From assembly GCA_002437735.1 (NCBI GenBank), contig DJRC01000074.1, positions 1-15,197 of the forward strand: 15,197 bases of DNA. The letters run 5' to 3'. This document shows, in pieces, positions 12,859 through 15,197 of the stretch. The translations under genes were made by a program, and so were the position numbers. The notes under the pieces were generated by a model. It made no database searches. It saw only the letters and a program-made list of their open reading frames with translations, and was not told the origin of the DNA. How positions within the stretch are numbered: position 1 is the first letter of the stretch; each line of letters opens with the position of its first letter. This DNA is from Oscillospiraceae bacterium UBA6370. GTDB taxonomy: Bacteria; Bacillota; Clostridia; Oscillospirales; Oscillospiraceae.

Positions 12859-14340
12859 TCAGAGAATGATGCAGATGAGGCCGCCGCTGCCCTCGTTGAT
12901 GATGCGCTCGAGCGTCTGGCGGAGCTTGGCGCGCGCGTCGTCCGGCATCCGCTTGAGCTTGGCCTGAAGATCCTCGCTGACGATCTCGTGGAAGCTGCGC
13001 CCGAAGATATTCGACTGCCAGATCTTCGCCGTGTCGCCCTCGAACTCCTGCAGCAGATAATTGACCATGTCCTCACTCTGCTTTTCGTTGCCGACGATGG
13101 GTGAAACGGTCGTTTCGATGTTCGCGCGGATCATGTGGATGCTCGGCGCGCTGGCCTTGAGCCGCACACCGTAGCGGCCGCCCTGCTTCATGATCTCCGG
13201 CTCCTCCAAAATGAGCTCGTCGACCGTCGGCACGACCACGCCGTAGCCCGTTTCGCGGGCGTCCCGAATGGCAGAGGATACCTTGTCGTAGTCCGCCTTG
13301 ACGGCGGAAAGCTCCGTGAGCAGACGCATGAGGTCTCCATCGTCGGCCACGGCGAAGCCGGACTGCTCGCTGAGCGTCTGATAGAACAGTGCCCGCGGGA
13401 GCTGAAGCTCCGCGCTGGCGGTGCCGCTGCCGAGCGAGATGGCGTCGACCTTCGCGCCGCTAATGCCCTCATAGGCGCACATGGCGTCCACTGCGGGCGC
13501 GACCTCGCGGATGCGGTGCAGTCCCTTGGCGCCCTCGCGGATGCTGCGGAAAAGGCCGAGTTTGATGGCGTGGTCGGCGGGCAGCGCCAGGACCCATGCG
13601 GGGATATGGAGCTCCAGCTCAGTCAGCGGGAACTCGTAAAGGATCGCCTTGAGGATATCCCCCACCGCCGCATCGTCCAGCTCCAGGCAGTTGACCGGCA
13701 GACAGCATACACCATAGTGTGAAGCAATATCACTTGCCATGGCTTGAACTCTACTTGATTTTGGATCGACGGCGTTGAGCAGTACAAGGAAGGGCTTGCC
13801 GATCTCCTGCAACTCACGGATGACGCGGCCTTCGGCCTCGAGGTAGTCCTCGCGCGGAATGTCCGTGATGCTGCCGTCGGTCGTAATGACGATGCCGATG
13901 GTCGAATGCTCGCGGATCACGCGCGTCGTGCCCAGCTCTGCCGCCTCCGCCATCGTGACCGGATGATCGGCCCACGGCGTCGTGACCATGCGGGGACTGT
14001 CTCCATCGAGCTGTCCCGCCGCGCCGGGGACCATGTAGCCCACGCAGTCGATGAGCCGCACGGAGCAGCTCGCACCCTCATCGAGCGCGATGTCCACCGC
14101 CTCCTCGGGCACGAACTTCGGCTCGGAGGTCATTACCGTGCGGCCGCTGCCGCTCTGCGGCAGCTCATCCTTGGCGCGCTCGCGGCGGTAGACATTGTCG
14201 ATGTTCGGGATGATCTGCGTTTCCATGAAGCGCTTGATGAAAGTCGATTTGCCGGCGCGCACCGGGCCGACGACGCCGATATAGATGTCGCCCGCCGTGC
14301 GCGTGGCGATGTCCTGATAGATGCCGGTATTTGTGGTCAT
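12859..14340 (-). CDS. spoIVA: Stage IV sporulation protein A, spore coat morphogenetic ATPase
   Basis: Mother-cell protein that polymerises on the outer forespore membrane, using ATP, to form the basement layer of the coat; it is also needed for cortex. 493 residues, the family length (492 in B. subtilis). Walker A GPVRAGKST at 25-33 with Lys31, the TRAFAC-type DCVGYMVPGA segment, SIHMIRANIETTVSPIVGNEKQ split over the C-terminal third, and the conserved C terminus GGLICIIL used for membrane anchoring through SpoVM in Bacillus. GGAGGAG precedes ATG 14340. A SigE promoter is visible at 14376-14404, as expected for this gene. The upstream gene encodes a SipL-like partner. No anomalies. Confidence 0.98.
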   Translation of the reverse strand: MTTNTGIYQDIATRTAGDIYIGVVGPVRAGKSTFIKRFMETQIIPNIDNVYRRERAKDELPQSGSGRTVMTSEPKFVPEEAVDIALDEGASCSVRLIDCVGYMVPGAAGQLDGDSPRMVTTPWADHPVTMAEAAELGTTRVIREHSTIGIVITTDGSITDIPREDYLEAEGRVIRELQEIGKPFLVLLNAVDPKSSRVQAMASDIASHYGVCCLPVNCLELDDAAVGDILKAILYEFPLTELELHIPAWVLALPADHAIKLGLFRSIREGAKGLHRIREVAPAVDAMCAYEGISGAKVDAISLGSGTASAELQLPRALFYQTLSEQSGFAVADDGDLMRLLTELSAVKADYDKVSSAIRDARETGYGVVVPTVDELILEEPEIMKQGGRYGVRLKASAPSIHMIRANIETTVSPIVGNEKQSEDMVNYLLQEFEGDTAKIWQSNIFGRSFHEIVSEDLQAKLKRMPDDARAKLRQTLERIINEGSGGLICIIL

Positions 14341-14375
14341 AGCGATCTCCTCCGAATCCTCACCGTTCTTGCTTC

Positions 14376-14404
14376 ACTATATGAGCGCTTCGCGCGGGGT
14401 ATGA
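14376..14404 (-). promoter_or_regulatory. SigE promoter of spoIVA
   Basis: On the minus strand -35 TCATACC (14404-14398), exactly 14 bases, then -10 CATATAGT (14383-14376). This fits the mother-cell SigE pattern (ATA at -35, N14, CATACAnT), 36 bases before the start codon. Confidence 0.7.
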
Positions 14405-14410
14405 CAAGCC

Positions 14411-14440
14411 AAAAAAGAAAAAGAGCCTCACGGCTCTTTT
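14411..14440 (-). terminator. Terminator of the sipL-like gene
   Basis: AAAAGAGCC pairs with GGCTCTTTT (14432-14440 with 14419-14427 on the minus strand) around a 4-nt loop, followed by TCTTTTTT. It separates the sipL-like transcript from the spoIVA promoter. Confidence 0.9.
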
Positions 14441-14452
14441 CCCGGGAAATAT

Positions 14453-15197
14453 TCAGCGTCGGCACGGAATGAGCAGCATTTCCCCACCCGGCGCGCCGGT
14501 CTCGGCGGAAAGCTCGTTGGCGGTGAGAATATCGGCGACCGTTGTGCGGTAGGCCTTGGCGAGATCCCAAAGCCGCTCCTCCGCGCCCATGGCGCGCAGC
14601 ACGAGCGTCGGCTGCCTGCCGCCGCTCTCCTGCTGCGGCTCTGCCTTGAGCGCGCACAGGCAGGCGCAGCGGCAGCGGCGGGTACATTCGAGGGTAAAGA
14701 GCACCGGAAAGCGCACCTCGATGCCGTCCGCCGTCGCGGCAGCGCTGACCTCGCAGGCCATCACGCTGCGGACCGCGGCGGTACAACCCTCCGGGACGGC
14801 GATGCGCGCGGCGACCTCGGTGCGGCGCTCGACCATCAGCGGTGCGCCGCCCTCGTCGAGATAGAGCACACGGAGGACCGCCGTGCAGCGCACGTTTGCC
14901 GTGCTCTCCTCCTGCACCAGACTGACGCTGCCAAAATGGACCTCGGCGCACAGCACCGCGGATACCTCCACGCCGGTCTCGATCTGCTCACGGATGCTCT
15001 GCTCCTGCGTGATGGTCTCTACGCCACCGCACAGCTCAAGCGTCTGCAGCTGCGCGGAGAGCTCGCAGCTCGTGCTGTAAAGGTCGGTGATGCAGCGCAG
15101 GCAGAGCCTTTGGCGCAGCACGACAAAGGCGTGCAGGAAGATCTTTGCGGAGATGGTGCGCGCGTCGCCGCTCTCGCCGCCGATGCGCAGCTCCGCG
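14453..15197 (-). CDS. sipL: SipL-like spore coat protein: DUF3794 region plus C-terminal LysM (5' part missing)
   Basis: The last 247 residues of a gene that enters from the right edge; no start is visible. The first part (ISAKIFLHAFVVL, then CITDLYSTSCEL) matches the end of one DUF3794 repeat. A second part (SIREQIETGVEVSAVLCAEV and following, to about VLFTLECT) resembles another. A Cys-rich linker follows, then a LysM domain in the last 45 or so residues (ERLWDLAKAYRTTVADILTA, MLLIPCRR). This layout is that of SipL, which in Clostridioides difficile replaces SpoVID and binds SpoIVA through its LysM domain. Lying directly upstream of spoIVA, with its own terminator, supports that role. Other DUF3794-LysM proteins exist, so the symbol is probable rather than certain. 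Confidence 0.8.
   Translation of the reverse strand, partial: AELRIGGESGDARTISAKIFLHAFVVLRQRLCLRCITDLYSTSCELSAQLQTLELCGGVETITQEQSIREQIETGVEVSAVLCAEVHFGSVSLVQEESTANVRCTAVLRVLYLDEGGAPLMVERRTEVAARIAVPEGCTAAVRSVMACEVSAAATADGIEVRFPVLFTLECTRRCRCACLCALKAEPQQESGGRQPTLVLRAMGAEERLWDLAKAYRTTVADILTANELSAETGAPGGEMLLIPCRR

Noticed and set aside
1..15197. tRNA, rRNA, CRISPR array or riboswitch
   Set aside because: No cloverleaf with anticodon, rRNA-like block, regularly spaced repeat array or known riboswitch core was seen by eye on either strand.

Overview
The window is GC-rich and reads as the chromosome of an anaerobic, endospore-forming member of the Clostridia, most likely Oscillospiraceae/Ruminococcaceae-like. 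The reasons are spore genes at both ends (cotJ operon, cwlD, spoIVA, and a DUF3794+LysM protein of the SipL type), a transketolase split into two genes, and a phosphofructokinase with pyrophosphate-type active-site residues. The genus cannot be settled from the sequence alone.

Layout. 1-663 (minus): cotJC (cut by the window edge) and a gene in which CotJA and CotJB are fused into one protein. 818-2942 (plus): cwlD, then radA. 2943-4967: an AT-rich accessory island holding small gene remnants, an internally deleted IS1595-type transposase preceded by an Mrr-like nuclease fragment, an orphan terminator, and a perfect inverted repeat just before the next gene. 4968-5987 (plus): a complete XerC/XerD-type tyrosine recombinase ending in a hairpin. 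6015-6689: a second AT-rich insert, bounded by an exact 14-bp direct repeat and carrying an orphan C-terminal gene fragment. 6683-7189 (minus): a small Amidase_6-type protein.

7261-11518 (plus) is a carbon block: split transketolase, class II fructose-bisphosphate aldolase, and PPi-type phosphofructokinase. It has two good vegetative promoters and two strong terminators. Together the enzymes could run glycolysis and also a sedoheptulose-bisphosphate route that replaces transaldolase. 11526-12728 (minus) is an unrecognised membrane-anchored protein with a repeat-rich promoter region. 12859-15197 (minus) holds spoIVA, with a recognisable SigE promoter, and the 3' part of a sipL-like gene. Their products are expected to bind each other at the forespore surface.

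The least ordinary parts are the CotJA-CotJB fusion, the 14-bp-flanked insert, the decayed IS with its nuclease fragment, the spoIVA/sipL adjacency, and the paired repeats in front of the unknown membrane protein. No RNA gene or CRISPR array was seen.
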